A program made the translations under genes and the position numbers. The notes under the pieces are model-generated. The model was given only the letters and a program-made list of their open reading frames with translations. It did not search any database and had not been told where the DNA came from. DNA of 36,640 nucleotides from Linderina pennispora (taxonomy: Eukaryota; Kickxellomycota; Kickxellomycetes; Kickxellales; Kickxellaceae): contig NW_024468338.1 of NCBI RefSeq assembly GCF_002104995.1, positions 1 to 36,640 on the forward strand, given 5' to 3'. Below, piece after piece: positions 1-10,689 of this stretch. Position 1 is the first letter of the stretch, and each line of letters opens with the position of its first letter.

Positions 1-2012
1 CAGCAGCTGTTCGGCGGCGTTGGGTCTGCGTGACTCAAGCAAGGTGTCAGACCACTGCGGAACCTGCTGCCACGCCATATGGATGAACACGCTCTTTGCG
101 CTTGGCCACAGGGGCCACGCACTCGCCATCGAATCCAGCGACATTGATCCATCGACAGCGTCGTGAACACCACAGGCAGTGTCACCAGGAACACAAGCAG
201 GACGCGCGCTAGTTGGCGTGTCTTTTGTGAATCGGCTGCCCGTACCGGCCGCTGGATTGCAGAGATGAACAGCTCCATGCTAAGTAGGATCCGGGATATC
301 CAGCATGATGCCCCTCCCATGGCCAGCGGTTCCTTGTTCAGCCAACCCACTAGTGTGAAGGCGGAGGCGAACATCTTGGATCCAAAGATACCACGGTATA
401 CCCGCAGCAGCTGGCCGTCCATGCCAGCGGTTTCCATGGCGTTGTTCGACCGTGGGCGGCCACGGCTCGCCTCGGTTGCAGCTGGCTCCATGTCAACATC
501 CTCGTCATCGTCCTCGTTGATTGAAAATCCTCGCATCTTTGACTCAAGCCCAGTGTCTTGTGACTGGAAATGAGTCGATTCGAATGGCCGATAGTTGCCT
601 GAGGGGTCTGCAGGCCGTAGTCTAGGACCACGGCCAAGGTCAGCATCAGAGGTGTCTACATCCATACTCTGAGCAGCCACCACCGTCGCTGGTACAGGTC
701 GCGAGCGGCCCCCCACAGCCAGCGACTCCAGGCCAAACATGGAGGCGAGTTCGTCGCCTACAGCGCTGCCACCGCTGCTCTCTGTAGCTGTCCGGTGGGC
801 CATGTTTCTGCCCTGTGACACCCAGTCGCCAGGCCTACGATCTCCATGCAGACCGGCAAAGGCAGTTCCACGAAGGCTGTCGTTCTGGTCGCGATTTACA
901 ACTGACTCGCCCAGAGAAAGCTCACCCATCGAGCTGGTTGCCTCGTCGGTTTTGCGGGCACGCTCAAGAGGGGTGTCGCTGTCAGCTGTCTTAGCAGTGG
1001 CCTCATCAGTGGCCTCATCGCCGTGTCATAAGAATCGGATGTGTGCCTGCTCAGAGACCTTGTCCTGAGCTTACTGACAATCTCAAGCGCCCAGAACGCG
1101 TAGACAAACATGCAAGTGTCGACTATACCTAACCCAATGGCAAGGTCTCGCGATGGTCGCCTGCAAAAGAACCCAACTGCTACCGCAAGCCGGCCAGCCG
1201 ACAGAAACTGTATGCGCCGCCGGTATCTGGGCAGCCCAGCTATCCGGATGCTTGTGCTGAATGCCGCCCTTAGCCACAGTGGGTTCAGTAGGCCGGACAG
1301 GAATGTAGCCATGGATATCGCAGTACCAGCTACCAACACCTGCCATGGTGGATCCAAGTAGCCATGCTGGGTGTCGATGTAGAGCCCCAGTGCTGCTAAG
1401 GGACACGCAATGAATCCGAGCAGGGCAAACACGAGCCAGGCCATCGTAACACCCTTTCGTCGCAATGTCGGTTTTGGCCGGATATTTGGCTCATACTTGC
1501 GAACCCTCTCCGACTGCCTCAATGAACTGGCCAGCTCCTTCTTCCGTAGCCATGACGCCTGTGACTGCAGTAGATCGTCGACTTTTCCTGCACTGCTTAC
1601 ATGCGACTGGATACCGTCTGCGCAATGTCCGACTGTAGGCGTCAGCTTCAGCAAGTCTTTGCGCATAGTGAGAGTCGGTCTCTTCAGGCAGGTACTCAGA
1701 AAGGAGTTGATACACCCGGTTTGGTTGCTTTGGCATGTCTTGCAAAATACAACCACAGGGAAACTGCTAGACGGACTCTCAATACCGCTGAGAATACGCA
1801 GCTTCCGCTGGCTGCTTCCAGGGACCTCCCTGTACATTTCATCACGGCTGTCGACAATTTCGCCCTCCTTGTTTACCGTGTTTTGTGTGTCGCAGTTGTC
1901 GCAATGCCAGTCTGTACCGTGTCACTGTCAGTCTCGGACCGGGGTAATCGCGTCGTTTCATTACAACACCAGCAGTGACTCTAGCCTGGCGGTCTCCTAG
2001 AAATGACCACAT
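1..2012 (-). CDS. Ima1/TMEM201-type inner nuclear membrane protein, partial (C-terminus beyond window)
   Basis: Members of this family sit in the inner nuclear membrane and help couple chromatin or the nucleoskeleton to the envelope. Read in restored frame from ATG 2012, the protein begins MWSFLGDRQARV and continues into a zinc-finger-like Ima1 N-terminal domain with four CxxC pairs: CWCC, CDNC (in WHCDNCDTQN), CKTC and CKQC. Hydrophobic helices follow near 1370-1440, 1290-1350 and 1085-1150. A long acidic, serine-rich soluble segment (about 350-960) leads to further helices near 330-375 and 150-210. The frame is still open at base 1, so the gene continues off the window. At least four frame changes are needed; the one at about 1973 (GTCACTGC for GTCAACTGC) is typical of the one-base homopolymer losses seen across the window. 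The family call is firm from the cysteine pattern and topology; the start is the best of two nearby ATGs (2036 is the other). Confidence -1.
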
Positions 2013-2564
2013 TGTTCGCAAAAGGGCATAGTGCAAGGAATGGAAGAGAAGGCAGGAAATATGAGCTCCAGCAGAAAGTAAGCGAATATGTGGGAGCTGA
2101 GCACAAAGAGCTGAGTGCCCTCGCCAGGAAACACGAAAACGGTGTCAGCTCCGAGCAAAGCGCGATCCGCAGATCGGCTGATTAGATATTCCGGCAAACA
2201 GTCAACAGCCAGCATATTCCATCAGAATCACTGCCACATATGCCTCCAACACGCTCCGCTGTGTCAGCGGTTGATGGCTAGTATTAACATATGGATATTG
2301 GGTAGAATTGGCATGCAGTATTGAGGTATTGCAAGGGTAAGACAAAAGGGTATTGATTTATATTATGTACACATTGTTGTATTTCAACATAACACAATGA
2401 ACAAATGGCATCAGTTGAATATGGCCAAATAATTATACTGACACCTACCAACGACACAAGCAAATTTGCTAATATAAAGTTCAAATATACCCTGGTAAAT
2501 AGAATATGCATTTCATATTTGTTATCAACATTCTACTGCACTCCAAACTTTTTGTCGCTATACA
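2013..2564. other. Intergenic, AT-rich upstream region
   Basis: This stretch separates the minus-strand Ima1 gene from the P450 relic. Its AT content rises from about 2280 onward. I see no coding region, RNA gene or repeat that I can support. Confidence -1.
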
Positions 2565-3292
2565 ATGGTTGGAGAAAATTCTGATAGACAATTTTCAGTT
2601 GAGGTGATGCTGCACACACTGGTACTAGTGTTCTTCACGGTAATAGCTGTACATACTATTCGACAGATCATCAGTGCGTTCTTCTCGCCTCTTGTACATA
2701 TCGCTGGTCCATTCCTAAAGCAAATTCTGCAGTTTCTCGCTAAACTACCATTTGTTTCGAGACACTATCATACACACTCTATGTTAGAATCTCATGATCC
2801 AATTATTGTGAACTACATAGTCTTTCATCCCATTGTCCTTTTTTTTCTTTTTCTTTTTGGCTCTGCCACCTGAGTGATAGTACAAAATCTCTGTGCTTGC
2901 CTCTCCCTTCAAGTATTGGTGTCTCAATTGCAGCCTGCCACCCAACCAATGCCTTTGGCCCAATCCTGACAGGTTTGTCTCTGAGCACTTCCTTGGAGCA
3001 TATGGAACTGAAAAGGATAAGGATAAGGGTATACCTACATCTAGTTCAGGGGTACGGGTATGCATCGCAAAGAACCTGGCAATGCTCGAGCTCTATACAG
3101 CTTTCGCCAATGTCCTACACAGGTATGATTTTCCCTGTCAACCAACATGCCATATGAGCCATACAGACTTGATAATAACAATGTCCTGATTGAGATTGCA
3201 ACGGAAACATTTGGCGTTACTAGTCTGAAAAGCCCAAATACCGACTGCTGGATTAGAATTACTCTGGCAAAAAGGAAAATGACAGATTGCCT
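2565..3292 (+). pseudogene. Cytochrome P450 relic with central deletion
   Basis: The first 76 codons (2565-2793) match the N-terminal anchor and proline hinge of the two P450s at the right end of the window: a hydrophobic helix, then FFSPLVHIAGPF and a His-Thr-His stretch. The match then stops. About 140 bases of unrelated sequence follow, including an oligo-pyrimidine run at 2838-2860. Homology resumes near 2940 with the heme-binding region (SSGVRVCIAKNLAMLELYTA; the conserved Gly after Cys-Ile is Ala) and the C-terminal strand pair (ATETFGVTSLKSP, DCWIRITLA), which needs one frame change near 3140. About 300 residues, including helices C to K and the ExxR motif, are missing. It cannot encode a working monooxygenase. 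Its AT-rich composition and changed heme motif indicate an old relic and not a sequencing artefact. Confidence -1.
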
Positions 3293-3397
3293 TGTAGTTG
3301 GACGCACAGCTAACACAAGAGCTTCTAAGGGTTTATGGCATGCAACAGCTAGCGTAGTGGATACCTTCAAGTGTAAAATAAATAATATTAATTAGCT

Positions 3398-3900
3398 TTA
3401 ACACGAAGGTAAACCATTTGACAGGTCAAAAGAACCAGCGAGACAGCTGTTCTGATACATCCGGTTCATTGACAAATGGCCAACGATAGGGCGATGCTTG
3501 GTAGGTATGCAGCAGAACATAGCAACTTTATCGTGGTTCGAGTCTAGTAACTTCCAGGTGGAGCCCATCAGGCTGACACACCAGCAATATTCATTGCCTG
3601 TGAAGTCAACAAATTTCCATGCACCGCGAATATAGCCGGACTTTCTTGCAGTAGCAGTTCGTCCAAACCCTTCATAACCGCAAGACCCATCGATGTACCT
3701 ACTACAGTGCCAGTGACTGTTGGGTCAGTCCGGCGAGCTATCCACGAGTAGACGCTGAGCCCAGCATTGCTGATGGTGAGAGTGTAAAGAATATGGCTGC
3801 TTGCAATCTCGACAACTTTACTCGCATGGCCGGTGGCAACATTAGTTGCATCTGCGGATCCAGGGGCATCGATAAAAGTGAAATGTGAGACACCGTCCAT
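3398..3900 (-). CDS. Small protein, possibly Tubby-C-terminal-like / DUF6593-like
   Basis: The ATG at 3900 opens a frame reading through SHFTFIDAPG, a hydrophobic strand-rich stretch and ARRTDPTVTGTVVG. Near 3640 the reading shifts by one base into a second open frame containing SGYIRGAWKFVDFTGNEYCW and MGSTWKLLDSNHDKVA, which ends at the TAA at 3398. Joined, this gives about 165 residues. The alternation of short beta-like strands with Trp-Lys and Asp-x-x-Gly-x-x turns resembles the Tubby-C-like/LURP-one barrel found in many fungal proteins of unknown role. This family link is pattern recognition only. There is no signal peptide or membrane helix. Function is unknown, and the gene stands alone between the P450 relic and Mpv17. 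Confidence -1.
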
Positions 3901-4446
3901 ATTGTTAGAATAACAAGGCTAGGAAGCAGTATTATGGATATTGAATTGAGAAACTAGCTGTTGTTTGGTTGTTCAAGGAACGAAAAGAATATCTACTTGT
4001 CTGCAATCATATATGTCATGTTGTGCGGTGTTTCTGCGGATATCAAGACTTGGCATGCCAAGATTGAGTAGCAGCATTTAACATTTGGAGCTCTTTTGGA
4101 AATATGCCAAGGGTTCTTCGCTTGTCAAAAACAAATGCTTGTTTAAAAAAACAGCCGTCACACCAAACAACCGCTTGGTGCCATACAGCAGTGGCAGTGT
4201 AGAAAGGGCCCCACGCGAAGTATCTTTGAAGTCCGTAGGTTTGTTCCCACAACCAGTCTTTTTGATATAAAGCTGAGCAGGTATGTGTTAAAGGGAAGCG
4301 GCATCCCGTTTCATCACTGCATATCATGCAGAAAGTCACACATCATTGCAAGCCTACATGTGTACCCGCATGGTCTCAATTTACATGGGTTTATTTGTGC
4401 GGTCCCAACCACAACGTCTTGTGCTTGTCTGCCAAACCCTGCACAC
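3901..4446. other. Intergenic region
   Basis: This separates two minus-strand genes. It would hold the promoter of the gene ending at 3398 and the 3' region of the Mpv17 homologue. Open frames here have no recognisable composition or homology. Confidence -1.
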
Positions 4447-5071
4447 TCAATGAGCTGGTTTCACTCTTATATGAGGACTCTCGAGCGGCAGCTTGGCACC
4501 CAGTGCAGGCGACTGTGCGTTCGTCCACGAAATAAAGGCGTTCCAAAAGATGCTGATAGCGCTGCAGAACGGGACGCGGTAAATTGTTGGAATGAAGGCA
4601 AAATTGATCGCCTGCACAGCGGGCCACACGGCGTAGTTTGCAAACAGCGTTGGGCGTAGAGCTCGCCGAGGCGGTGCTTGGCCGATCGCCAGCCGTGGCC
4701 CTCCATAGCATTCATGGCAATGAAGAAGCCGGCGATGCCGAGCGGGGCGTAGACGAGCTGGTCGGCTGCGACGCGCTTAGCAACAGCGGATGCAAACAGG
4801 GTCTTGCTGGTGTCGAGGGCTGGCAGTGGAAACTGGTTGTTCAAAAACAGGTACCACTTGTGCAAGACCGGCGCACATATGGCGCCCCAGGTGACAAAGC
4901 GGATTGTGCGCCTGGTATCCCAGCAGAACGGAGTGCTCGTTGACTCAGTCCTGTTTTCGATCGACTGAGCCAGCAGATCACCAGCACCACCCAGCACACC
5001 GTTGGTCACAGCCAGAGTCAAGATCGGCGGCGCACGGCCAGGCTGGTCCAGACACGGAACGGTCCCGGCAT
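4447..5071 (-). CDS. Mpv17/SYM1/PMP22-family membrane protein
   Basis: Mpv17-family proteins are four-helix proteins of the mitochondrial inner or peroxisomal membrane linked to metabolite and nucleotide balance. In restored frame the start at 5071 gives MPGPFRVWTSLAVRR, then PILTLAVTNGVLGGAGDLLAQ, the classic first helix. The family signature follows: RTIRFVTWGAICAPVLHKWY, then VAADQLVYAPLG, then NYAVWPAVQAINFAFIPTIY with the IFWNAFISW end. Length, about 205 residues, fits the family. Two one-base losses break the frame, near 5030 (CGCCCG read as CGCCG) and near 4650 (GCCCCAACG read as GCCCAACG). The upstream in-frame extension to 5189 is rejected because the 5071 ATG gives the family-typical N-terminus. 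Family assignment is firm; I cannot tell whether it is mitochondrial or peroxisomal. Confidence -1.
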
Positions 5072-5272
5072 GGATCGGGACAAATATGGCTACACTATGC
5101 AGTATCCGGGTAGAATGGGGCTCTATAGAATGGCACGTATTATAAAAAGAGTTTGGGCAAAAGAGCTTGGGCAAGAGAGGAATAGACAACAGAAAGTGAC
5201 GCGGCAGAAAGCCTGGCCATGGAACGGTTCAAACGACAGTGCAGTTTTCGATTCCGGGGAGTGACGTTAGCA

Positions 5273-6748
5273 CTACGGATCAGTCACGTATGTGCCGGGG
5301 AAAACGCCGGTTACACCGTTCAGACGGCCTGTCCACCAGTCATCCTTGGCCGCGGTGCGCTGCACCAGCTCTATGCGGTCGCCCTCACGGAAACTCAAGT
5401 CGCCTTCGGCCTGCGCGGCGTAATCGTAGATAGCCACCACAAACTGGGGGCGAGGCCCCGGCGGGGACTGGCAGCTGCATGGAGGCGGGTGGAGCCTTTT
5501 CGGGCGGCGGAGCCTGGGCATACGGATTCGGAGCAGCCAGCGAGTCATAGGCGGTGGAGGCATATGGCTGGGCGAAGCAGCAGCGCCAGCAGCAGGCAGC
5601 TTCTCCCCGGTGGGGCCTGGTACGCCGGCGATGCATAGGGCGATGGGCCACCGCCCCAGCCCTGCGGCTTCTCGTTAGGCGGGTGCGTTGCCACTGTGGG
5701 AGCTGTAGGGTGAGTCGCGGCCAGTAGAGGTGCCGGCTGGTGGCGGCGAGGAGCCATAGGCAGGCGCTCCGCCAGCAAACATGCTCGATGCGGTGGGGGT
5801 GGCCGACTTCTCCTTCTTGCGGAAGGTGCCCTTCAGCGAGCCAACAAAGCCCTTGGGCTTTTCGTCAAGCTTGTACGGCTCGACATGCAAGCCCTGGCTC
5901 CACAGGTCAATGGACCCCATGGTCTGCTCGGCACGGGGCCACTTTTGCTGCCACCCAACCACAACAGGCGTGGTTAGGTCGAACGCAGGCAGTTGCGGGC
6001 GGCGGCCGACATCTCGACAAGCAGCTGCGTGTAGAGCTGGTGCTGGATGCGGAAGAACTTGAGGAAGACCGGGTCCATGAATGCCTGGCGCAGATCCAGC
6101 AGCTGGACAACTCGGCCTTGAGCATGTCGTTGTAGTAGTTGTACTGCCGCGAGGCCTCCTGGTACTGGGCGCTGTACTTTTCGTAGCTCTGCTGGTCGGG
6201 CAGGCTGCGCTGTCCCTCGAGCCCCTCCTTTGCCTCGTGCTTCTCAACCTGGGCACGGTAGCGGTCGAAATCACCATCTTGTGGTCGCGCTTCTGCATCA
6301 CACGGCGCACGTTCTTCATCATGGCCAGCATCTCCTGCACCGGGCCCACCACAGACATGTCCAGCGTCTCTAGTTGCGGGTCAACGCTGGTCTTGATGGC
6401 TGTGACGCGGCTGCGGAACTCCTCGGCCACATGCAGCAGCTCTGGTGACGCCCCCTCGTCGATGTAGCTGCCCATGGGCTGGGCTACGCCTTCAGGGTCG
6501 GTGGTAATTGGCCGGTAGCTGGCCAGGATCTGCTCCAGGAACGCTATCTGGTACACCAGCGTAGCGCGGATGCTATCGCGGAACTGCGCTGCCTGCAGAA
6601 ACAGCGTCTTGGCCACTGTCTCCAGGTCGATGAACCGCAGCTTCAGGTCGTCATACTCGGTGTCCACTGTCTTCGTGCCGCGGCCTATCTTGTTCTGTAG
6701 CTGGTGGGGCATGCGCTCTAGCGCCTTCTTGAAACCCTTCCAGCTCAT
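5273..6748 (-). CDS. BAR-SH3 protein, Rvs167/Hob1 (amphiphysin) type
   Basis: This family bends membrane at endocytic actin patches, usually as a heterodimer with the SH3-less Rvs161/Hob3. The start at 6748 gives [17 protein letters not shown], the near-invariant N-terminus of fungal Hob1/Rvs167. The BAR helices cover about residues 10-240 ([48 protein letters not shown], then a restored [13 protein letters not shown] segment). A Pro/Ala/Gly/Tyr-rich linker follows, and the protein ends with an SH3 domain near 5280-5450 ([38 protein letters not shown]), with the ALYDY-like motif and tandem Trp present. Several frame changes are needed, at about 6275 (GTGGAT read as GTGAT), 6110, 6000 and in the linker at 5550-5700. 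Total length is about 490 residues. Assignment is firm. Confidence -1.
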
Positions 6749-6956
6749 CTTTCTAGCAAAACTGCGAGTAATTTGAATTAGAGAACAGCAAAAAAGAAGC
6801 TAAAGAGCCAAGGTGCGGAAAAACCAGCGCTCGTCTCTTCAATGGCAAGGCCCTGAACCCCCGCCGAAAAAACAGCCAATCAAGGGGTTAGGGGGCGAGG
6901 CTGGATACCTGTGCATATCTGCAGGAAACATTGCGGCTGGCCCCTCGGTGCCAAAC

Positions 6957-8435
6957 TTAGTACGACACGTCGTCAATGATGGACTTGGGGACCAGGTATC
7001 CGTCAAACGACTCGTAGCCCAGCTCGCGGCCAAAGCCCGAGTTGCGGAATCCGCCAAAGGGCAGGTACGAGAACAGGGCGTTGTAGGTGTTGACCCAGAT
7101 GGTGCCGCTGCGCAGCTTGCGCGTGAACTTTTTGATGTCCTGGTGGTTGCGCGAGAAAATGCCCGCAGCCAGACCAAACTCGTTCTTGCGCTCGATCTCG
7201 ATCACCTCGTCGAGGCTGTCGAACGGCTCGAGCACCGACAGCACTGGGCCAAAGATCTCCTCGGTGGCAATGCGGGCGTCGCTCTTGACGTTGTAGAAAT
7301 GGTGGGCTTGATCCAGTACCCGCGGTCGAACGCGCGCTCGCCACCAGTCAGCACTGCCGCCTTGTCCTCCTCCTTGCCAATGCGGATGTACTCCATGACC
7401 CGGTCGAACTGGCGCTTGTCGATGACGGGCCCATCACCGTGTCTCCTCTGCGGGGCACCCAGCACCATCGACTCGGCGGCCGCCTTGATCTTGGGCATGA
7501 ACTCGTCGTAGATGTCGCGGTGCACCCACAGGCGCGTCAGCGCGTTGCAGTTCATGCCGGCGTTGCTCATGCATCCGCTGACCACCAGCTGCGCCGTCTT
7601 GTCCAGGTCCGCATCGGGCATCACCACGCCCGGCGACTTGCCACCCAACTCCACCGACGTCGAGCGCACATTCTGCGTCGAGGCTGTCGACCGAATCACG
7701 TGCTTGCCCGTGGCGACCGAGCCGGTGAAGCCAATCTTGTCGACCAGGTCGTGGTCAACCAGAGCCTGGCCAACCTCCACCGCCAGTGACCACGTTGAAC
7801 ACGCCAGGCGGGAACTTGCCTGTCTTTTCAAGCAGGTAGGCAAAGTACTGCGTGGTCAGGGTGTCTGCGGTCCAGGCTTGAAGACAACTGTGCACCCGGC
7901 TGCCAGCGCAGGAGCGACCTTCCAGCCAAGCAGGTTCAGCGGGTAGTTGAAGGCGTTAATGAAGCCGACCACACCGACAGGCACCTTGACCGTGTAGCCC
8001 TCAATTGTCTGGTTTGTCTGGTGGCCGATATGGCGGCCCTCAACCTTGTCAGCATAGCCAGCAAAGTGGCGGAACAGGTCGATCGTGTCGTCGACCTCGA
8101 CGTGCATGTCGCTGATGGGCTTGCCAGTGTTGATGCTTTCGATGAGCTCGAGCTCGGCGCGGTGCTCCTCAATGGCATCGGCAACGGCGATCAGGGCGTC
8201 GCGGCGCTCTGCACCAGAGAACTGGTTGGCCCAGGGCCCATCATGGAACGCGTTGTACGCAGCCTGCACCGCTTTGTCCAGATCCTGGGCATTGCACTCG
8301 GGCACAACCGCAATCACATCACCCGTGTCCGGGTTCTCCACGTTATGCGTGGCTGTGGACGTCGACTGCACCCACCGGCCATCAATGTAGATGAGCTTCT
8401 CGTCAAAGGGAAGCCGGCAGAGAATACGAGGTCAT
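6957..8435 (-). CDS. NAD(P)+-dependent aldehyde dehydrogenase
   Basis: It oxidises aldehydes to carboxylic acids. From ATG 8435 the protein starts MTSYSLPAS, then FDEKLIYIDGRWVQS, typical of class 1/2-like ALDHs. Visible motifs in order are the nucleotide-binding FINAFNYPLNLLGWKVAPAL and AAGCTVVFKPG, the Rossmann glycine turn IGFTGSVATGK, the general-base segment VELGGKSPGVV, the catalytic cysteine in SNAGMNCNA, the late motif EEIFGPVLSVLEPF, and the C-terminal LPFGGFRNSGFGRELG. Length of about 490 residues matches the family. At least four one-base frame changes are needed, near 8410, 7860, 7780 and 7300. The active-site Gln-x-Cys is replaced by Met-Asn-Cys here, which occurs in some betaine-aldehyde-like subgroups. 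Substrate cannot be read from the sequence. Confidence -1.
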
Positions 8436-8554
8436 TGTATGCTGATAAAAGAACTAAAAAGAGTGGGCTGCTGGGTTGAAGTCGAGAGATAAGGAATTCC
8501 GAGAATGGAGGATGAAAGACAAAAAGAGGCTGTACCTCTCCCCGCCCTCCTTCT

Positions 8555-8562
8555 CTTTTATA
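8555..8562 (-). promoter_or_regulatory. TATA box candidate for the aldehyde dehydrogenase gene
   Basis: The minus strand reads TATAAAAG about 120 bases before the ATG at 8435, a usual distance for a fungal TATA element allowing for a 5' leader. No experimental support. Confidence -1.
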
Positions 8563-8699
8563 CCCACCCCTGTTCGGCCGTGGCACGCTACAGGTGCAGA
8601 GCTGCGCATGCTTCAGGCATGCTCCCCTGCTGGGAAGATGCCCTAATCCGCCAGGCTGCCAGGGCTGCCAGGGCGACATGCAGCCCGCTGCGCATTCGC

Positions 8700-9314
8700 T
8701 TACACGGCGACAGCTGTGATTTTCTTGAGCGAATCGACTTTGCGGGCGCGGCGTTCTGCCTTGTGGATGAGCCCCTTCCGGATAGCTCGCAGGTCGCTTG
8801 CCAGATCAAACACCGCACCCAGTCCATCGCTCAGCGCCTTGTCCTTAGCTCCTTTTCGTGTTCGGCCCATGGCTCCAGCCCCGCTGCCTCCAGCACCAAC
8901 GCTGGCGCAACCCCGTCGACTTTTTCCATCAGCCGTAGCAGCTGCTCGCCCACACCCATGATATCCATTCTGATGGCTTGCAGCCGGTTTGCAGCGCTGC
9001 CTGCTCGGCCCTCGTTTGCGCCTTCCTGCACGATTTGGCTCATGATCTGCTCGCCTCGGTTGCCAACTGCTGCGCCTTGGGAATTTCCTGTGAATCAATA
9101 TAGCCGAGAATGCCTTTGCACTCGGCTAGGTCGCTGAGCAGCGCCCTATACTTTTTTGCGCCGCACGCTTGCGTACCGTCCGCACATGGTCGGCCTGCAA
9201 ATACCGCGACGTCAGCACCACTGCTCCGCCGACCGCGGCCACTGCTGCAATGGCAAGAACTGGAACGCAGATACTCTTTGGGTCGCTGCGCACGCGCTCG
9301 ACAAAAGACGACAA
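8700..9314 (-). CDS. Membrane-anchored protein with BAG-like C-terminal helices (Snl1-like)
   Basis: An N-terminal hydrophobic helix (CVPVLAIAAVAAVGGAVVL) is followed by a basic stretch (TVRKRAAQK) and then all-helical sequence with ECKGILGYIDSQEIPKAQQL. The end has two amphipathic helices, EQLLRLMEKVDGVAP and LSDGLGAVFDLASDLRAIRK. The plan of one N-terminal anchor and a C-terminal helical bundle with 'LL.LMEKVD' resembles Snl1, a yeast ER/nuclear-envelope BAG protein that binds Hsp70. That match is by pattern only. Frame changes are needed near 9140 and 8860. No ATG lies directly before the anchor in frame: the first readable codon is TTG at 9314, preceded by an in-frame stop. The true start is therefore hidden by an indel or a first exon I cannot place. 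Confidence -1.
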
Positions 9315-9447
9315 ATGGTGTTATTGCTTGTTCAGTATTATTCAAAAGATAAGGTTGATTTTTTGCTATTTCGCCGCTCAGTCTGCCAGACACCAGCTTA
9401 TTCTGCCTGCCCCAAATTATGGTTCATTTAATCTATGCTGCGTTTTG

Positions 9448-9739
9448 TCAGCTGCAGTTTACGTCGAACACGATGTCCTTCTCGTTTACATATACTGAGA
9501 TGCGCTTTGGGTTTTCAACCTGGTCTACCACTAGTCTGATGGTCGGATAATGCGTCGAGGCTTTTGAGCTGCTGCAGGAACGACTTTTTCTTCTCTGTCA
9601 CATGCCCTGGGAGCTTCTCTCCGATCATCTGCGTGCCTATCAGACGGGGTTTCCAATACGCCAAGTTGCATTCGTCTGCAGTCACTACAGGGACGAGCAC
9701 GATGCCAAAAACAAATGACAATATTGCAGAAGGAAGCAT
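9448..9739 (-). CDS. Small secreted protein, possible protease-inhibitor-like fold
   Basis: ATG 9739 opens MLPSAILSFVFGIVLVPVVTA, a clear signal peptide, followed by DECNLAYWKPRLIGTQM and a lysine-rich segment. Near 9540 one base is lost or gained; the continuing frame reads IRLVVDQVENPKRISVYVNE, then KDIVFDVNCS and stop at 9448. The mature chain of about 75 residues has two cysteines at its ends, suggesting one disulfide. The Trp-Lys-Pro-x-Leu-x-Gly start and the final Arg-rich strand pair before Asp-Val-Asn-Cys recall small serine-protease inhibitors (potato-inhibitor-I or I78 families). This is a weak resemblance and no reactive-site loop can be assigned. It could instead be an unrelated secreted effector or cell-wall protein. 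Confidence -1.
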
Positions 9740-10100
9740 AATCAAGTAAAGATGTCGTCACTACGAGCGGCTGCTTACGGTACAGCTTAAATACAGTCAG
9801 AATGGCTTAAAAATAGCATCCTCAATCAACTGGTTATACTGCACGTGGCTACGGCGCAGAACCCCAGAAGCCTGCTACTACAATGTCGAGCAGAAGACGA
9901 TAATTCTGCCCAAGTATATGTAACTGCTCTGGGGTAACTAGATTTCTGGCGCCCGCAATGCGAGCTCGGCTAATTAGTATGGCTTAGACTGTCGATAATG
10001 AGGCAAGGAGTCTGCCGCGGGGCGATAGCAACTGCCTGGAAAGTTAAAAAAGAACTATACTCTTGAGGGTTTGTTCTAGGGGCTTGATCGACGGCCGGCG
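9740..10100. other. Intergenic region
   Basis: This would contain the promoter of the small secreted gene and the 3' end of the next minus-strand gene. Nothing else recognisable is seen. Confidence -1.
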
Positions 10101-10440
10101 TTACTGCTCTGGCTTGCCATTGCTGGCAGCAGCTGGGCGGTTCTTTGCTTGCTTGCAGTCTGGGTGCCAGCAGAGCCATCGGAGGCACAATCGATAGCGA
10201 AATCTTGCAAGAGCCTTGCCTATCCAACACAGCAGGAATATGCCCACAAAGAGAGCTCCATGCAACCCGTCCGTAGGTATTGTATAACGATGTTCATCGC
10301 GGAAGGTTGCAGAGAAAAAGTGGGGGTTCATTCCGCTGTCCAAGGCAGGTGACTCTTGCGTAGTCAGACGTATTCATCGAGTAGTTGCCGATGCACATCA
10401 CTGAGTCGAGCCCCGTATCGAGGCATGGCGCCGCTGGCAG
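10101..10440 (-). CDS. Small single-pass membrane protein, N-terminus unresolved
   Basis: The stop at 10101 ends a frame containing a hydrophobic helix (LHGALFVGIFLLCWIGKAL) and a Cys/Trp/Arg-rich juxtamembrane segment (YRLCLRWLCWHPDCKQ). Before it lies ALDSGMNPHFFSATFRDEHR. A one-base shift near 10345 connects this to an upstream frame with CLDTGLDSVMCIGNYSMNTS and more cysteines. Just before that a third frame reads CYLIVVAASGA, which could be the end of a signal peptide. The picture is a type I membrane protein of roughly 110 residues with a cysteine-bearing outer part. I do not recognise the family, cannot find a convincing ATG and cannot exclude decay. Confidence -1.
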
Positions 10441-10689
10441 CCACGACGATTAAATAACAGAATCTAGAGGAGGGTTTGTAGGGAAATCAGAATGCGTGGA
10501 GGGGTGAGGAGAACAAGGATGAATAACATAGGAAGGGATATTTTTATATCTAGGATGTATTGGCCAGCAAACCAATAGATCCTTCTTTGAGCGCTCTTCA
10601 TAAACCAATGAGACCAGTTGCAGGCTGTGCAGACAGCCTACTATCACCCCTATCGACTTCAGCCTATGGCTCCAAGTCTGTGTGCTGAG
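10441..10689. other. Intergenic region
   Basis: This is a transition from ordinary composition into the strongly AT-rich block. No supported feature. Confidence -1.

Noticed and set aside
5072-5189. N-terminal extension of the Mpv17 homologue
   Set aside because: The ATG at 5071 in the neighbouring frame gives the usual family N-terminus after correcting one missing C.
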